The translations under genes and the position numbers were made by a program. A DNA stretch of 64,000 nt from Morchella semilibera. Its lineage: Eukaryota; Ascomycota; Pezizomycetes; Pezizales; Morchellaceae. Positions 11,901-23,968 of this stretch are shown here, in pieces. Within the stretch, counting starts at the first letter, position 1; every line of letters starts with the position of its first letter. The notes below the pieces were generated by a model. That model worked only from the letters and a program-made list of their open reading frames with translations. It was not told where the DNA came from and made no database searches. Location of the stretch: positions 62,001 to 126,000 of the forward strand of contig WBVU01000021.1 of NCBI GenBank assembly GCA_009192285.1. The letters run 5' to 3'.

Positions 11901-12989
11901 GACATACTTAAGACACCGCACAAAATCCCCCTGCAAAGGCCGCTGAAACCATCATCCCTCCTGCACCTGGCTAGTAAGTAAATGCTACCGTGTTTTTTTT
12001 TTTTCTTTTTTTCTTTTTTTTTACCCTCTCTCTTTGATGGCTTAACCTGGTGGGAACAGAAAGTCCCCGATGGCATTTACAGATATCAGGAGTTTCAAGT
12101 CTGAAGCTCCTTTCAGTATCTACACGACACCTAACTGATTTACCCTGGTGCTATCGGGCTGCTGTTGCACTGTCGCGTCGATCGGAGCGGTGTCAATCCC
12201 TTCCGGATACTCCCAGGGTGGGTACTTGGAGCGGAATTAAGTACTGCCCCCATGGCGCTGGCAACCATGCTATCATACTCAATTTCGCCGCCAGGTGTAG
12301 GTACATGTATGCTCGTTCTTGAAAAAACAATTAACTGTGCTTGGCGTGGGTTAGGGTTGTGATCTGCCATCGCATGCACAGAATGAATAAAAAAAAAAAA
12401 AGACTCCCTGCATCGCCTGATACCTGAGCACTAAGCAATAGAGCCCCGGTGGGCGGAAGGGGTGGGATCACGGAGGCAGAGAAGGTGGAGTCGAAAAGCC
12501 ATAAAAATTGGCATGGTATGGGTGGTGGGTGCAGGAATGGAAGGATGTAATAACAGTGGTACGGAGCAGCCGAAAGGCGTACGTTGAGTTGGATAGGGGG
12601 CGGGAGGCAGAACTGAGGGGATGAGGGCATACGGAATAAGGTGTGAAGGATGGGAGTGTTGTTCGGGTGGGTCAATACATATAATGTGCGCAACAACCCC
12701 GTGTGGCCGAACAACTAAGCGAATGCAAAACAACAACGTTAAATGAAGATAATAAATGATACGAAGGGAGTGTCTGACCCAGGGATCCAGTTCGAAAGAC
12801 GAGCTGACTCAACAGCAACCAACTTCGCTTGATTCAGGGAGCTATAGGGCACAGGTAAAGATATTTAACATCAACGTGGCATACTTGCCACTCCTTCTCC
12901 TCCCGTTGTACACACCGTTCACATTGCTTGTACGGCTAAAAACAAAACAAACAAAACTCCCTCATCACTCGAACTGGATGTTCGACAGG

Positions 12990-13105
12990 TCATGATATTT
13001 CACTCGGTGTTGCTTCGTAGTAGTACCGAGTGATATCCCATGACCCACAGAACACCGAGTGATACCTCATGGCCCATCAAACACCGAGTGACAACTCGTG
13101 TCCAG
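12990..13105. repeat. Short tandem/inverted ccgagtgata cluster
   Basis: Three spaced direct copies of (a)ccgagtgata/c with following catg-c-cc text lie at about 13025, 13053 and 13083. They are preceded by an inverted copy (tcactcggtg) near 13000. A single similar copy, ccgagtgatatcctatgaag, is found near 59781, and tatcactcg occurs twice near 29787 and 29818. Confidence 0.5.
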
Positions 13106-13501
13106 GGTGCGGGCGAAGCACCAAGTACAGGACCGGCCGACCAATTTTCCCGATGAGGGCGCACAGCCCTTTCACCGTAGCAAAAGCCAAATTTCCTCGC
13201 TCCCCGTAAACTGCGGCGCACTCTGGTGTCTGTGTGTGCCAGCAACAGAGAGTCCTCATGGTCTTGCGCGCTCGCCTACCCTGACTCTTCAAACGGGTCA
13301 GAATCGGTTACATGTATATGGCAGACCCGTGCAACAGCCAGATTCCGCTTGACCAAAACCTATGTGCAGCAGCTCTCCGCGAAACCGACACAACGCATGG
13401 CGCTCACAATCCCGGGACCCCCCCACGGCTCTACTCACACCTGGCACACCTTGCATAACGGGTAGGGAGGGGCATGTTGCTAATCGCGGGGGTACAAAAG
13501 A

Positions 13502-14440
13502 CTAGCAAAGGCCAGCTCGCGACTGCAAATAGGGAACAGCGAACAGCGGTAAGGTATCCCTTAGACGGTCGGTCCAAATTGAAATATATAACTAACCGTA
13601 CCCGGTATCTGTTCTGTGTTGAACGCCGCTCATGTTTATCCTGGCATTGAGGCTTTGAGTGTCCCAGCGTGTGACACTGGGTTACCAAGTGCTAGAATAA
13701 ACATTCAGTGTGTTCAACACAGCACAAATGCGCAGATACGGTTAGTTTTATAGTTCAATTTGGACTGGCCGTCTAAGGGATAAGAACAGTGAGGGGATTA
13801 ACCTGTTCGGTTATCTACATAGCTGCTTAGATTTCATGTGTCGTGCTTAGTCAACAACTACCCTGTTATTGATCCCTGCCACCTCACCAGCCGACCTGGT
13901 GAAGCTGCCAACATTTAAGGAGGCCTAGTGCACCGTGCACCTCAGAAATACGCCCTCTGTACTTCTGAGAACTGGTTCATGGTTGTCACGGTGGCGGAGG
14001 TGGCCCCTCAAAAGTTGGCAGCATTTAATCACCAGCATACGAACCAGAAAATGCAAGTGACAGAAATGGGAATGATTTGTAGGTCAGTCCATACATATTA
14101 GAGTCTTATCAACGAAGAAGACATGCAAGTTGGATGCAGCTATTATCCTTTCCCTGAATTGGTTCTTATGCTGGTAGCGAGTACTATCTATCATTAGCGC
14201 GCCTACAGGAAGTGGCGCTAACCACCTCTGTGCCCAAATATTTAGCTCTTGGCACTAATCCCTGCCAGACCAATTAAATCACGTAGATTCTGTCTCACAC
14301 ATGTCTCACTATTATACTTTCTCCCACTAGCGCGCCTATATAGGAAGCGGCGCTAACCACCTCCGTGTCTAGAGTAAGTATTAAGCTCTTGGCGGTGCTT
14401 AGTCAACTATCCTCTCATTAGTCCCCCACTTAGATGCCAT
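13502..14440 (+). repeat. Repeat block X, copy A (interrupted by a MITE)
   Basis: A dispersed repeat whose inverse copy lies at 28735-29090. The 5' end (ctagcaaaggccagctcgcg at 13502) and the shared gtgtcgtgcttagtc near 13838 match copy B. A two-fold internal unit at about 14196 and 14329 (agcgcgcctatataggaagt, then ggcgctaaccacctc, then ttaagctcttggc) also matches it. Copy A additionally holds the MITE at 13557-13780 and about 350 bp (13850-14190) absent from copy B. No coding sequence is seen. Confidence 0.65.
13557..13780. mobile_element. Mariner-type MITE nested in repeat X
   Basis: A near-complete hairpin of about 224 bp. The left end tcccttagacggtcggtcca matches the reverse complement of the right end, tcccttagacggccagtcca. 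The match continues through ccaaattgaa and aactaaccgta and resumes near the centre. It is flanked by TA on both sides (13555-13556 and 13781-13782), as expected for Tc1/mariner elements. It is missing from the second copy of the host repeat, so it inserted after the two copies separated. Confidence 0.7.
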
Positions 14441-15648
14441 ATATACAAGCCCTGTTAAAGCAACTCGCGGTTGATTGCGGGGTGGAAATCTGCTGGCCTC
14501 AGCTCTGTGTGGCAACTTTCAAACGCCCGGTGTGTGGGATGTGGGGGCTGTAGGTAACCAGCAGCGGGGATGGGAGATGTAGTGTCAGAAATCTGCAGGC
14601 CGGATGCTGAAGACAATTTGCATGAGTGAGGCTGTAGATAGAAGGCATATGGTTATCATGAGTTCGTGATATATGTATACACCATCTTAACTAAAGTATT
14701 CTTTCTAAGAAATATACTAATGCCGGGGCCGGGGGTGGAGGGTGGCCGCCGCGAATGCCAGGACAGGGTGGATTATCACTTCGACCGCGTACCTATACAT
14801 CACACGATTCATTAGCATCTCCTTTCCTCCGCCCCCCTCTCCCCTCCCCAGGGACCAACGAACTCACCATATATCACTTCCCCCGACGGGCACTATTACC
14901 TCACTTGGATTATCCTCGTGTCATCTTGAGTTTCATCAAACCTCATGTAAAGAATTAAAGATAACCCGGAGAATAATAAAAAGAAAAGAAATACAACAAA
15001 GAATTAACTACACAGCCATGTCACACATGTTGCATGCCCGGCCCATTTATGGACATATGCCCGAGGTCTGTTATGCAGCATTTGGCAACCAGCTCAACTC
15101 TTTTTTTTTCAACCAGCCACAACTCAGATCCTTCCGAACCTACAATTACTATGAGCGCATATATAATCAGCTCGCCATGGTCAGACACAATATTTGCCCC
15201 CCCTACACCCGTAGTGGATATAAAGTATTTTTTTGGCTAGCTTAAATAACCCTACTACTTACCAATTTTGCCTCTAGGGGTGTTGCTTGCCGCAGTGCCT
15301 TCAGTAACCCACTGAACAGCCTAACATATTTCTTGCGACCCCCTGAAACCCCTCCTCTTCCTACAAGGCTACCCGATATGATATTTTCGTTTTCTTGAAA
15401 CTCCCTAGTGCTATCTCCGCCTTCTACATTCACCGAAAGGCTATCGGAAGATGTCAATTTCAATTTCGAATCATACATGATGCCTGATCTATAACCGCCT
15501 GCAGTCCGTGGAGTCATCCGTAGCCGTGGATAGTGCCGCGTCCCCCGGCCACGCCCCACTCACCCGGTTCCACCCCGCGCGCCACGCCGCCACTCCTCGG
15601 CCGCCACCCCCAACCCTACATGCTTATAATTATCGCCTTACCGAACGA

Positions 15649-18600
15649 CTAACCCCGGTCTATCCTATCCTGCTCCTCGGTCTCCCCTCGGGGCGCGCCC
15701 GGAAGAGTGCCCTGGAGGTCGGGCGGGGTTTTCGGTTCTGTTTCCGACCTAAACCTGCGCGATAAGAGCAGTGCGATCTCCGAATAACCCTTACTTTCGG
15801 CCCAGGAGAGCGGTGTATGGTTGTCGTTCTCAGGGTCGCTGATCATTACAATGTCCGGACGTTCCAGCAATAGTTTGAGTTGTTCAGCACGTCGATGCCT
15901 GACGGCCACCCACAAGGGATGTTGCCCTATCTTCTGCCCGGCACACCCATTCACCAGCAGATCCTCTCTCTCGAGTAGTAGCCGCACGACGCCCGCCCTG
16001 TTGAACGACACCGCGTAGGTGAGCGCAGAGTCACCCGTCCTTGAGATTTCGTTTACCCGGAGGTCTGCCCTCTCCAGGAGCATCGCTGCGACCGCGGTTG
16101 AGTTGGAATACGCAACCTCCATGATCGGGGTAACGCCACAGCCGTCCGCCTTGTTTATGTCCACACTCTCGTGATCAAGCAGCATTCTCGCCATGTCATG
16201 TTGGTCACGTACCGCAGCGTATAACAGCGGTGTTCTCCTGTAGGCGCCCACGCAATTTGGATCGTCTCCACACTGCAGAAGATACTTTGCGATCGGTAAG
16301 AGTCGGAAATAGCACATTACCCACAGCGGGGGTGCCCCTGTGACATCTAGCCGAGCGCCCTGGGGAAGCGAGGCCAACCAAAGCCCCCAGGCCCCTGCGG
16401 ATCCAACGAAATCGGTCCAGAGCGGCCGCAGTGCATGAAAGCCCGCATCGCCTGATATGCGGACATGCGCCGGCCAGTGATTGTTAGAATAGCCAAGTAG
16501 TGCCTGCACCTTTCTCCTTTTCCCGCCATCCTCAGAGTGATGATGCACATATGCAGTAAGACAGACTTCGGCAATCATCTTTTGGGACATCTCGACGTCC
16601 ACAAACCGAGGGTGTCGCTGGAGGTACTCCTTCACCGAGAAATGAGCAAACTGGAAATTATCAAGCACGTCGTCATGCACCACGAGGTTTTGGCAAGCGC
16701 CCAGAATGTGGCCAATTTCCAACTGCAAGAGATCATCATCTAGCTCGCTGAGACTGGGCCGTATAGCGATTGCCTGGATTACGGTCTGTGTGGAGCACAC
16801 CGATTCCGCGTAAATCAACCACCGGAGAACAAAGTTGGCCACCCTTTCGGATCGAGGCCCTTTCTCGGTGATTCTCTTAAGGATTTGATCGTACGTTGCG
16901 TTGAGGTCCTCCGGCAACTCCTCCAGAGCTTGCCGTATCCCACCGGGCGTGTTCTCTTCGCATAAGGCCAATACCTGTAGATGAACCCACAAAAACCTAG
17001 GACGAGGTCAGTTGAAGCTGATAGGACTGTCCTACACTAGTAGAGTACCAACATGCCATTGCTCTTTTCGCAAAGAGTTTCGATGATCTCTTGTCTTAGA
17101 TCTCGAGGGACTACGCCGTTCAAAATCACCTGCATTGTGTCCTGGTTGGCGGGATCACACCGTTTTTCCATCTGCGTCTCAACGTATTTTATAATATCTG
17201 CCGTGTTATCCTTGGCCGTGAGGTAGTGCTTGTGGGCAGTAGAGAACATCCTTTCTATATCGTTATCGTATCGGCCCGTCAAGATAATCTTGACCCTAGA
17301 ATTAGCCTTGCTGATGTCGTTGATCGCGCGAAATAGTTCCGGCCTCGTCTTCCTATCGCATTCATCTATTCCATCCATTACGATTGTAATATCCCTATAT
17401 TTCCCCGCCAAGTTTACGATGAGCTCTGTACATTCAGATACACTCAGCTTCCCAGATGAAAATCCATTCTCCTCGCGTCTGCGATACATTTCCGCAACAA
17501 GGCTTGGTATATGATCGCTGCCAGCGGCTGGCCCCTTGAGGCAAAGTTGTTTGACAATCGCTCTAAGGATCGATTCTCGATCACTTCGCGCTTGCTCCTT
17601 ATAATCGCAGTAGAAGTAAGCCATTATGTGTTCGTTGCTGCTTCTTGCTACTGCCTGAAACTCATCAATGATGAATGATCTATGTTTAATTTTGGATTAG
17701 TCCTGCTTCAGATAAAGGTAACAGTTGTCTTACGCCAAAAGGGTTTTTCCCGAACCGGCTATTAAGGAGAGAGCATAGATCAGCCCTGGTACTATGAATA
17801 TAAGGCTGACAAATATTATGCCTTACCATCGCCTCGCATCCAAAGTATTGAAGAATCATTCGAGTTTCGCCACTCTAGAAAACTCTTATTCTGCAGAAGC
17901 CATTTCCCAGTATCCTTTTGACGGCGCTGACTGTTGAATGTGTGGTGCTCTCCAAATGGGACATCAGATATCCATCGTAATATATCAAGCCGTCTTTTAC
18001 CTGTGGTCCATATATCAGATAGAACCCCTGACAGGGAGAACTGTTTATCTTATTGCCTCACCTTCCACATGGTCATAAAGCTTTTCCACCGTATTCTTAA
18101 GCTCCGAGTTGTCGAGAGGTGTTCCAAGGGCCAAAATCCCTTGTCGAATCTGTGCTAATTCCTCTGATATACCTTTAATTATCCCCGAAATCAGCCTCTG
18201 ATGCCATGCGAATAAAAGGTAAAACACACGTACTATCGTGTCGCTTCTCTTCCCCTAAAATGTTTTTGTCAGAAGGTGTATTCCTAAGTCTCTCAGTAGG
18301 TAAAGGGGCCTTATTACATTGCATGTGGACAACATTCACTTTGCTTTTCACATCCCCTAATAATGTCCGCATATTTTCTGTCAACTCTGAGAGTTCCGAA
18401 AAGAAGCTTGCCTGTACACGATCTAAAACCAAGACCCGTTAGAAACGAATATGAGGCTGAGGATAGGGAGATTCGATCCATACCGGCAGTGCTCTTTGAT
18501 AGATAGCCCTTGCCATAGACTAAGAATCTCAACACTGATATATAAAACCTGACGATTGACTTCCTTAACTCATCTCCCAATCCCAGGCTTGCCCCAAGGT

Positions 18601-19498
18601 ACAATCGTTCAAAGAAATGACATTCGCATATGCTACGGACAATAAGTTCAATACCCTCCGTTACTGTCTGCATATCTTTCGTATATGCTGATCCGATCTT
18701 GATTTATCATGAGCACCACTCGAGGTTGCAATAGTAATAACATTGGCGTAGCTACCTGTAGAAGAAATCTGAAGCCTGCCCAGACTAATGCCACTATATT
18801 AGGGTTGTGCTGGATAGCCAAATCCCCGATCCGTGCGTATCTTTCCAGCTGGAAAATAACCTTCTCAACGAAAAAGACCTTTTCGCCTTTATCATTGATC
18901 CGGAACCATCGCCTGTTGTAAATATCCGTGTTGTATTTATTTATCTCTGTTATCAACCCATCGATAAAATCCTTGTGCAGCACTTGGCCCTCAGTTGTCT
19001 CCCCAGCAAAACCAACCGCAATTTCAGGGACGGCAATGACCGCCTCCTCCCATGGGCTTAAGCTGCGAGCACCGGCGAGTTAGCAGGTATGTAATAGGAT
19101 AGTATTTGCAAAATAGAGTTATCCATGCACGTTGTCTAGTAGGGAAGAAATGATATTTCCGGGGAAGGCTTCAGTCATACCTATTGTGTGCTACACTTGT
19201 GCGTGTTTGAACTGGGGTTTCTTGCGGGCCGGGGCCGGGGCCCTGGATGGGAGGTTCCCTTTGCCCCTGAATGTTATCCGAGCTCGCCCTTCTAGCGTTT
19301 GGGATGTTTCTTAGCGGTACAAAACTTGGAAGATGGATAGGAATTAAATACATGTACCTACCCTCCACTAAAATATCCCCGAACTCCTCGGCCGATTGCC
19401 TTTGCAGCACCAGTCAATCTGACGCTAGTAGAGGTACTCCCACCCACACCATCCACCCCCGGCGATGAAGTCTTTTTTCCTTTCCGCTTTGGAAACAT
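15649..19498 (-). CDS. NLR: N-terminal STAND-type domain, NACHT NTPase, ankyrin repeats
   Basis: Complete ten-exon gene of about 1043 aa. Proposed exons: 19498-19362, 19291-19181, 19062-18756, 18667-18484, 18422-18340, 18197-18062, 18000-17827, 17758-17734, 17679-17053 and 16996-15649; all junctions keep frame. The exon 5 donor could be 12 nt earlier, and the exon 4 acceptor is the least sure. Residues about 1-85 are low-complexity (starts MFPKRKGKK). Residues about 90-340 resemble the N-terminal domain of fungal STAND proteins (PWEEAV, then WAGFRFLLQ). NACHT follows with Walker A GDAGSGKT, Walker B IVMDGIDECD and the KIILTGR strand, then a helical arm (MFLWVHLQ). About six ankyrin repeats end the protein. 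NLRs of this design are signal-transducing NTPases; several fungal ones trigger incompatibility cell death. The ligand is unknown. No lesion is seen. The last splice uses an unusual GTTGGT donor. Confidence 0.92.
17734..17758 (-). other. 25-nt micro-exon carrying the Walker A lysine
   Basis: Between TTAATAG and GTAAGA lies a 25-nt exon encoding most of the P-loop. The previous exon ends GGC-GAT-G and the next begins A-TCA, giving continuous MRGDAGSGKTLLASF. Skipping it would remove GSGKTLLA and shift the frame, so its inclusion decides whether an active NTPase is made. The flanking introns are 68 nt (17826-17759) and 54 nt (17733-17680). Confidence 0.85.
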
Positions 19499-22091
19499 TG
19501 TATAGTAATGTTTGGTGATTAAGTCAGATTAACGCTGTCCGGCTGGGGTTGTGAGGGAATACCCCGCACTTTACACTTCCCGGGCGGTGGCAGTGCCAAC
19601 AGTGACTTGATAGGTCAAGACTCAAGACGAGGCCAACGGGGTGGTTTGGTGGATGACTACACCGCCAAGCAGGATAACCATTGACGGACACAAGGTGCGA
19701 GGCCTTTTCCTTTCAAGCCAGACCAGCCCCACACACCTCCCAATCGAGGCAGGTGGCCTAGGTCACTCCGATGTTAACATGCGAACATTCTCGCCGATCC
19801 AGCTGCGAAACGCGCTTCTCCGACGGAGCACGGATGGCCTATGTAGGCCATTATTCTGTTGTTCAAGGCCAGATGCCCTTGCACGCGATGGATACACCTG
19901 GGGCGAAGGGGGGGGGGGGGGCGTGCGAGTGACCTTCTGTCGCGTAGGTGGCCTCTCGTCCACTACATGGACTTACACGATCGCCAAACTTCACTGACAC
20001 GGGGCGGAACCTTGATATGATAGTCAACTTCCACTCCCGGTTCGGCCTAGCTGGGGGAAATATACCGGCATTGGGTGAGTAGCCCATATCCTCACATACC
20101 TTCGTGCCTTGCTGATGGTATTTAGGTTTAGACTTTGGGACCCTTAGAATGTCTGCTCCTGGTCCACGACCCGGTCACTACTCTACCCACCATGGTAGAG
20201 CATTTCGCGCCCACTGTCGAGACAATACTCCATATGTCAAGCAAGGTATTCGTGTCCCTTAAGTCGCGTAGTTCAGTCATCACGCTGACCTATTCTTAGA
20301 TCATGACGGAGCAGATTACCGATACCCTCACCAGCCTTCTGAGTACATCCAGTGGCACGCGACACCCGCCTACAGCTCCGTTTCGAGGATCCATGGACAC
20401 CGACCCACCAACGGAGAAAGGCCCTGAGAGCGATGCGCATGGAGGGTGGGTGACGGTTGGGCTGGTTATCATGGGAAAGGCCCTTTACCGCTGACATATG
20501 GGAGTTTGGTTCGTATCAGTATTTGCGGGACTAGATCTTGTTAAGGGATTGTGAGTGAATTGATGTTGGAGGATATCGTTTATTTGTTTATTATATACAA
20601 ATAAGGTACCTTTGTCAGAGCTTGGGACCTCTGGGCGGTTTTTCGATATTCCGTTTATCACAATATAACCTGGTATGAGTGACACGTTTACAGGTTCATT
20701 CCCCTGCATTGGCAGAGAGTCTGTGCATAGTGTACATATATGCCCGACACCCTGCCCGCTCGATTGCCTGCGCGATTATGCTACCTGCAGAAGTCGTCGA
20801 TTCAGTACACTGAGTTATGCGTCATCTTAAGCGTCGGTCTCCAGATCGGAGATACCTTTTGTGCAGCGTTGGTTCCTGTTCGCACTACAGTTCATTTCGC
20901 GGAGGTCTTGCTACAGCCGAAACAGATATCTCCGGCGCGTTGTCCAGTTGCGGTGCTTCCAATAACCCTCAGTAATATATGCAAGACTTATGTTGCGTGC
21001 GGTAGAGGTATTAACCGGCGACCCAGCTGATCGTATTCTCAATAAGGATTTTTGACACCGGCAATAAGAGAAGAATATGGCGAGAACATGTATACATGAC
21101 CGGAAGCTATGCATATTCAGCTAAAGGTCTTTTACTCTAAAAAGAATTGACAGTAAATATGTACCTGGAACAAAAATAAACACTAGCAACACTTCTTGAG
21201 GTTGTTTTGGAAGCCAACATCTATTAGGAGATTTATCGAGCCAATAATCCAATGTCGTAAAGGTTAATTAAGCGGTCAGGGGTTCCATCTTTCCTATACC
21301 GTGCGCTTTTGAAATTATTTCAAACAGCTGCAGCATGGATTATGGGCCAGAGAATGGGATTAAGCTCATTTAGATAAACCCGCTTCTTTTCAACTGTTAA
21401 TAGGTGATGGTGATCCGTTGGTACGCATGCGTTGGATGTTGGATGGACCAGCAGCATCGATTAGCATTTGCTGGCAAAAGCGCAGCACCCAAACTAGGAC
21501 CTGCAACTGGTGGATCTTTATCAATTTTCCTAAAACACTCTGATTATCAAGTGACTTCTAATGATTTTTGGATACTCACCCGCCATTTCAGCACGCAACC
21601 CAAGCTCAACCCGATAGTATTACTGATGTGTTTTGGTAAATTCGATCAATATACGGTTAGCTTTTTCTTGTTCATCTCTCCTTTCATGTTCTGTGACTGA
21701 GCGGACAAGTCCATCGTTCAAGGCTACAGCTGCTTCCTGTTGACGAAAGACCTCACCGGATACTATCCCATAATCCGGCAATGCTGCCCTCCCCCCCCCC
21801 AATAATAGATTTGTATGGGAGATGTATTGTAGAGAGATACATAACAGGATCCGTTGGTAAAGCGCTGGTATTAAGCGAACTAAATTGGGTGCTGATAATA
21901 TGTTCACCCAAGACTGTGACCGAGTTTAAATACCGTAGTGATCTCACGACCCCTCTTCTTGGTATGGTGCCGGACACGATGTGGTGCTAGCGGTGGGTAG
22001 CCTGAATCTAGGCGAGGTTAGGCGAGATAGGGATCATGATTAGTAAGCGAAGCGCTTAGCGCTTAGCACCCTGATTTCGTGTTCTTAGCTA

Positions 22092-22260
22092 CAGTACCAA
22101 AAAGGGGATGTAATAGATACCATGGCAATATGGTATCGTGAAAAACTTCCGAATTTAATCGGAATTTCGGCCATTATACCATAGCAATGCTGTAGCGATA
22201 CCGGAGTGTCATGGTATTCTAACAGATAAGGTACTAGATACACCCGCTTTTTTGGTACTG
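22092..22260. mobile_element. Tc1/mariner-type MITE
   Basis: A 169-bp element with terminal inverted repeats CAGTACCAAAAA...TTTTTGGTACTG flanked by TA on both sides (22090-22091 and 22261-22262). The flanking bases extend the palindrome to agctacagtacc...ggtactgtagct. It has internal imperfect hairpins (gataccatggcaatatggtatc) and no coding capacity. The TA duplication and CAG-type ends fit a Tc1/mariner-mobilised non-autonomous element. Confidence 0.8.
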
Positions 22261-23299
22261 TAGCTCTCATTGGCTCGTTTCCTTTCGTTTCCTCTCAATC
22301 AGCTACATCATTAATATTATCATCAGTTTCATGGTTCATCAGTTTGGGCAACAGTTCAAACATAGTGAACAGTGAATCAAGCAAAGTTATCGATTTCTAT
22401 CTAAAACTAAAACATCTCCCTCCAAAACCTACATAATCCGTGTCCGCAGCCACAACGACAACAGGGCCGGTCTTGGCAGAAGTAACAAAGTTCCAGGCGC
22501 TGATCAGTCCCTTTTAGGGAAGTGGTTAAGCCTAATAAGGACAGGTCGAGTGCTGACCCATGAGAATTTTAATATGGCCTTAACAAATTTATATGGTAAC
22601 AAACTTTCCCAACAACACAACCTAATTCAATTTACAGACTATACTTTGATTCTCCTACTGATTCTCTATAGAATTACCATGGCTAAATTCAAAAATCATT
22701 GATTTGTGGTGAAGAGATAGATTTGGCGTTCTTCTGCTTTTACCGACCCCATTGTCGTGCATGTCCGCCACTATATACCACAACAGCATACTATCATATC
22801 ATATCGACTAAGTATGCCTCTAATTACTAGGTGTCAACTATGTGACTTTCCACATTGTGTTCTGGTTGTCTGTTACGCCCGTGGCACTAAACATGACCTT
22901 TAATTTGCTCTTATATCGACTAGCGTGGCCTAATAGTAGATTTATTTAAGGCGAGGTCCCCTAGCTTCAACCTTTTGAATTTAGTTCTTCCTCCCTCCAG
23001 AACGTTGCAATTACAGGTACAGTTGCCCCCAGCTCCGATGTAACGAATGCAACTATACCGAACATTTGCTGCACTGAACCCCTTGGGCCACCTTTTTTTT
23101 TTTTCAGCAAAAGATTTAGTCTGCTATACTATTCAATACTAAATAACCTGCTGTACCGGATGACAATGCACGTTCGTTACAGTGGAGGGCGCTATTTCTA
23201 ACCTTTCCGAAACTTTTTTGTAGCCTTAGTACCAACACCTCCGCAGTCCTCCCCCATTACTCGTGCCTGCCTCCTCCGGAACTATCCCCCTCTCCCGGG

Positions 23300-23968
23300 T
23301 TCTTGCAGAAGCCGCAATCCGGTCTTGCACATCCCCCGTGCACCATTGCTTTGAAAGCTGCGATGAAGGCCAGCGATAGGGCTTCGGCTCGTGCTCCCAG
23401 AGCTACTCCTTCTGCTTCCCGCTTTTGATGAGAGCTTCCAGCAGTGCCAACTGACCTTCCAGATCCTTAGCACCAACCAGCTAGTTTTTCAGACTTGAAC
23501 CCGCCTCTTGAAGTGCAGCTAGTTGGCTTCTCAAGTTACAGGACTGTAAATCTGCCGGATGTGGGTTGTTGGCCAGGCTGGCTTGTAGCTCTCCCGGTCT
23601 TTTCAGTTGTTCCAACTGAGAGATCACCTCTTTTTTAGGGGCGATGGTGTCTCTCAGACCGTTTACCTCATCGCTTAACTGTAGTCTTCCTGTTGTCGCG
23701 TGGATTAGTAACTTGTCTTTGTGGCCTGTTAACGCTTTTCTGAAATGGAGGGTTCTCTTCACCTTTCCCGTTGATACCTCATATATGTATGCAGCCCGTA
23801 GGCTATGACAAAACCTTTCCTCCCACTCTTCCAGACCCACCTCAATGATCACATCTTGTCTCGCTCGGAATGAATGTCCCTTACGATGAAAGGTATTGAA
23901 CAATCGAGTGAGGAGGAGGCGCTCCCTGGTGGGGTTGCTTTAGGAGGAATTCCGGCTAAGTCGGACAT
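23300..23968 (-). pseudogene. Interrupted coding-like region with coiled-coil character, family unknown
   Basis: The minus strand shows protein-like sequence across several adjoining open stretches. It starts at an ATG at 23968 (MSDLAGIPPKATPPG), continues as a 140-residue block (23903-23481) with WEERFCHSLRAAYIYEV and a Glu/Leu/Gln-rich helical part, and ends in a block rich in KDLEGQLALLEALIKSG. Reading is broken about three times. I do not recognise the family; it could be a decayed host gene or part of an old element. No paralogue was seen in the window. Confidence 0.4.

Larger units (their letters stand above)
7247..15648. other. Gene-poor, repeat-rich intergenic region
   Basis: No convincing protein gene was found in about 8.4 kb. 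Open frames here (for example 7893-8309 plus and 11654-12076 minus) lack recognisable motifs. Contents are a TIR element with an internal Pol III-like unit (8481-8998), an 11-base C run (9201-9211), two two-unit telomere-type motifs (about 10881 and 12346), a tandem gagtgata motif cluster (12990-13105), and a repeat block with a nested MITE (13502-14440). Five TACATGTA palindromes lie here, at 7446, 11345, 11483, 12302 and 13309. Confidence 0.6.

Noticed and set aside
11654-12076. 140-codon minus-strand open frame
   Set aside because: Much of its start is a Lys run derived from a T-rich tract; the rest shows no domain.
21500-21800. Minus-strand helical-looking peptide (EVFRQQEAAVALNDGLVRS and following)
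   Set aside because: It looks protein-like over about 50 residues, but no start, continuation or relative could be established; it may be a relic.
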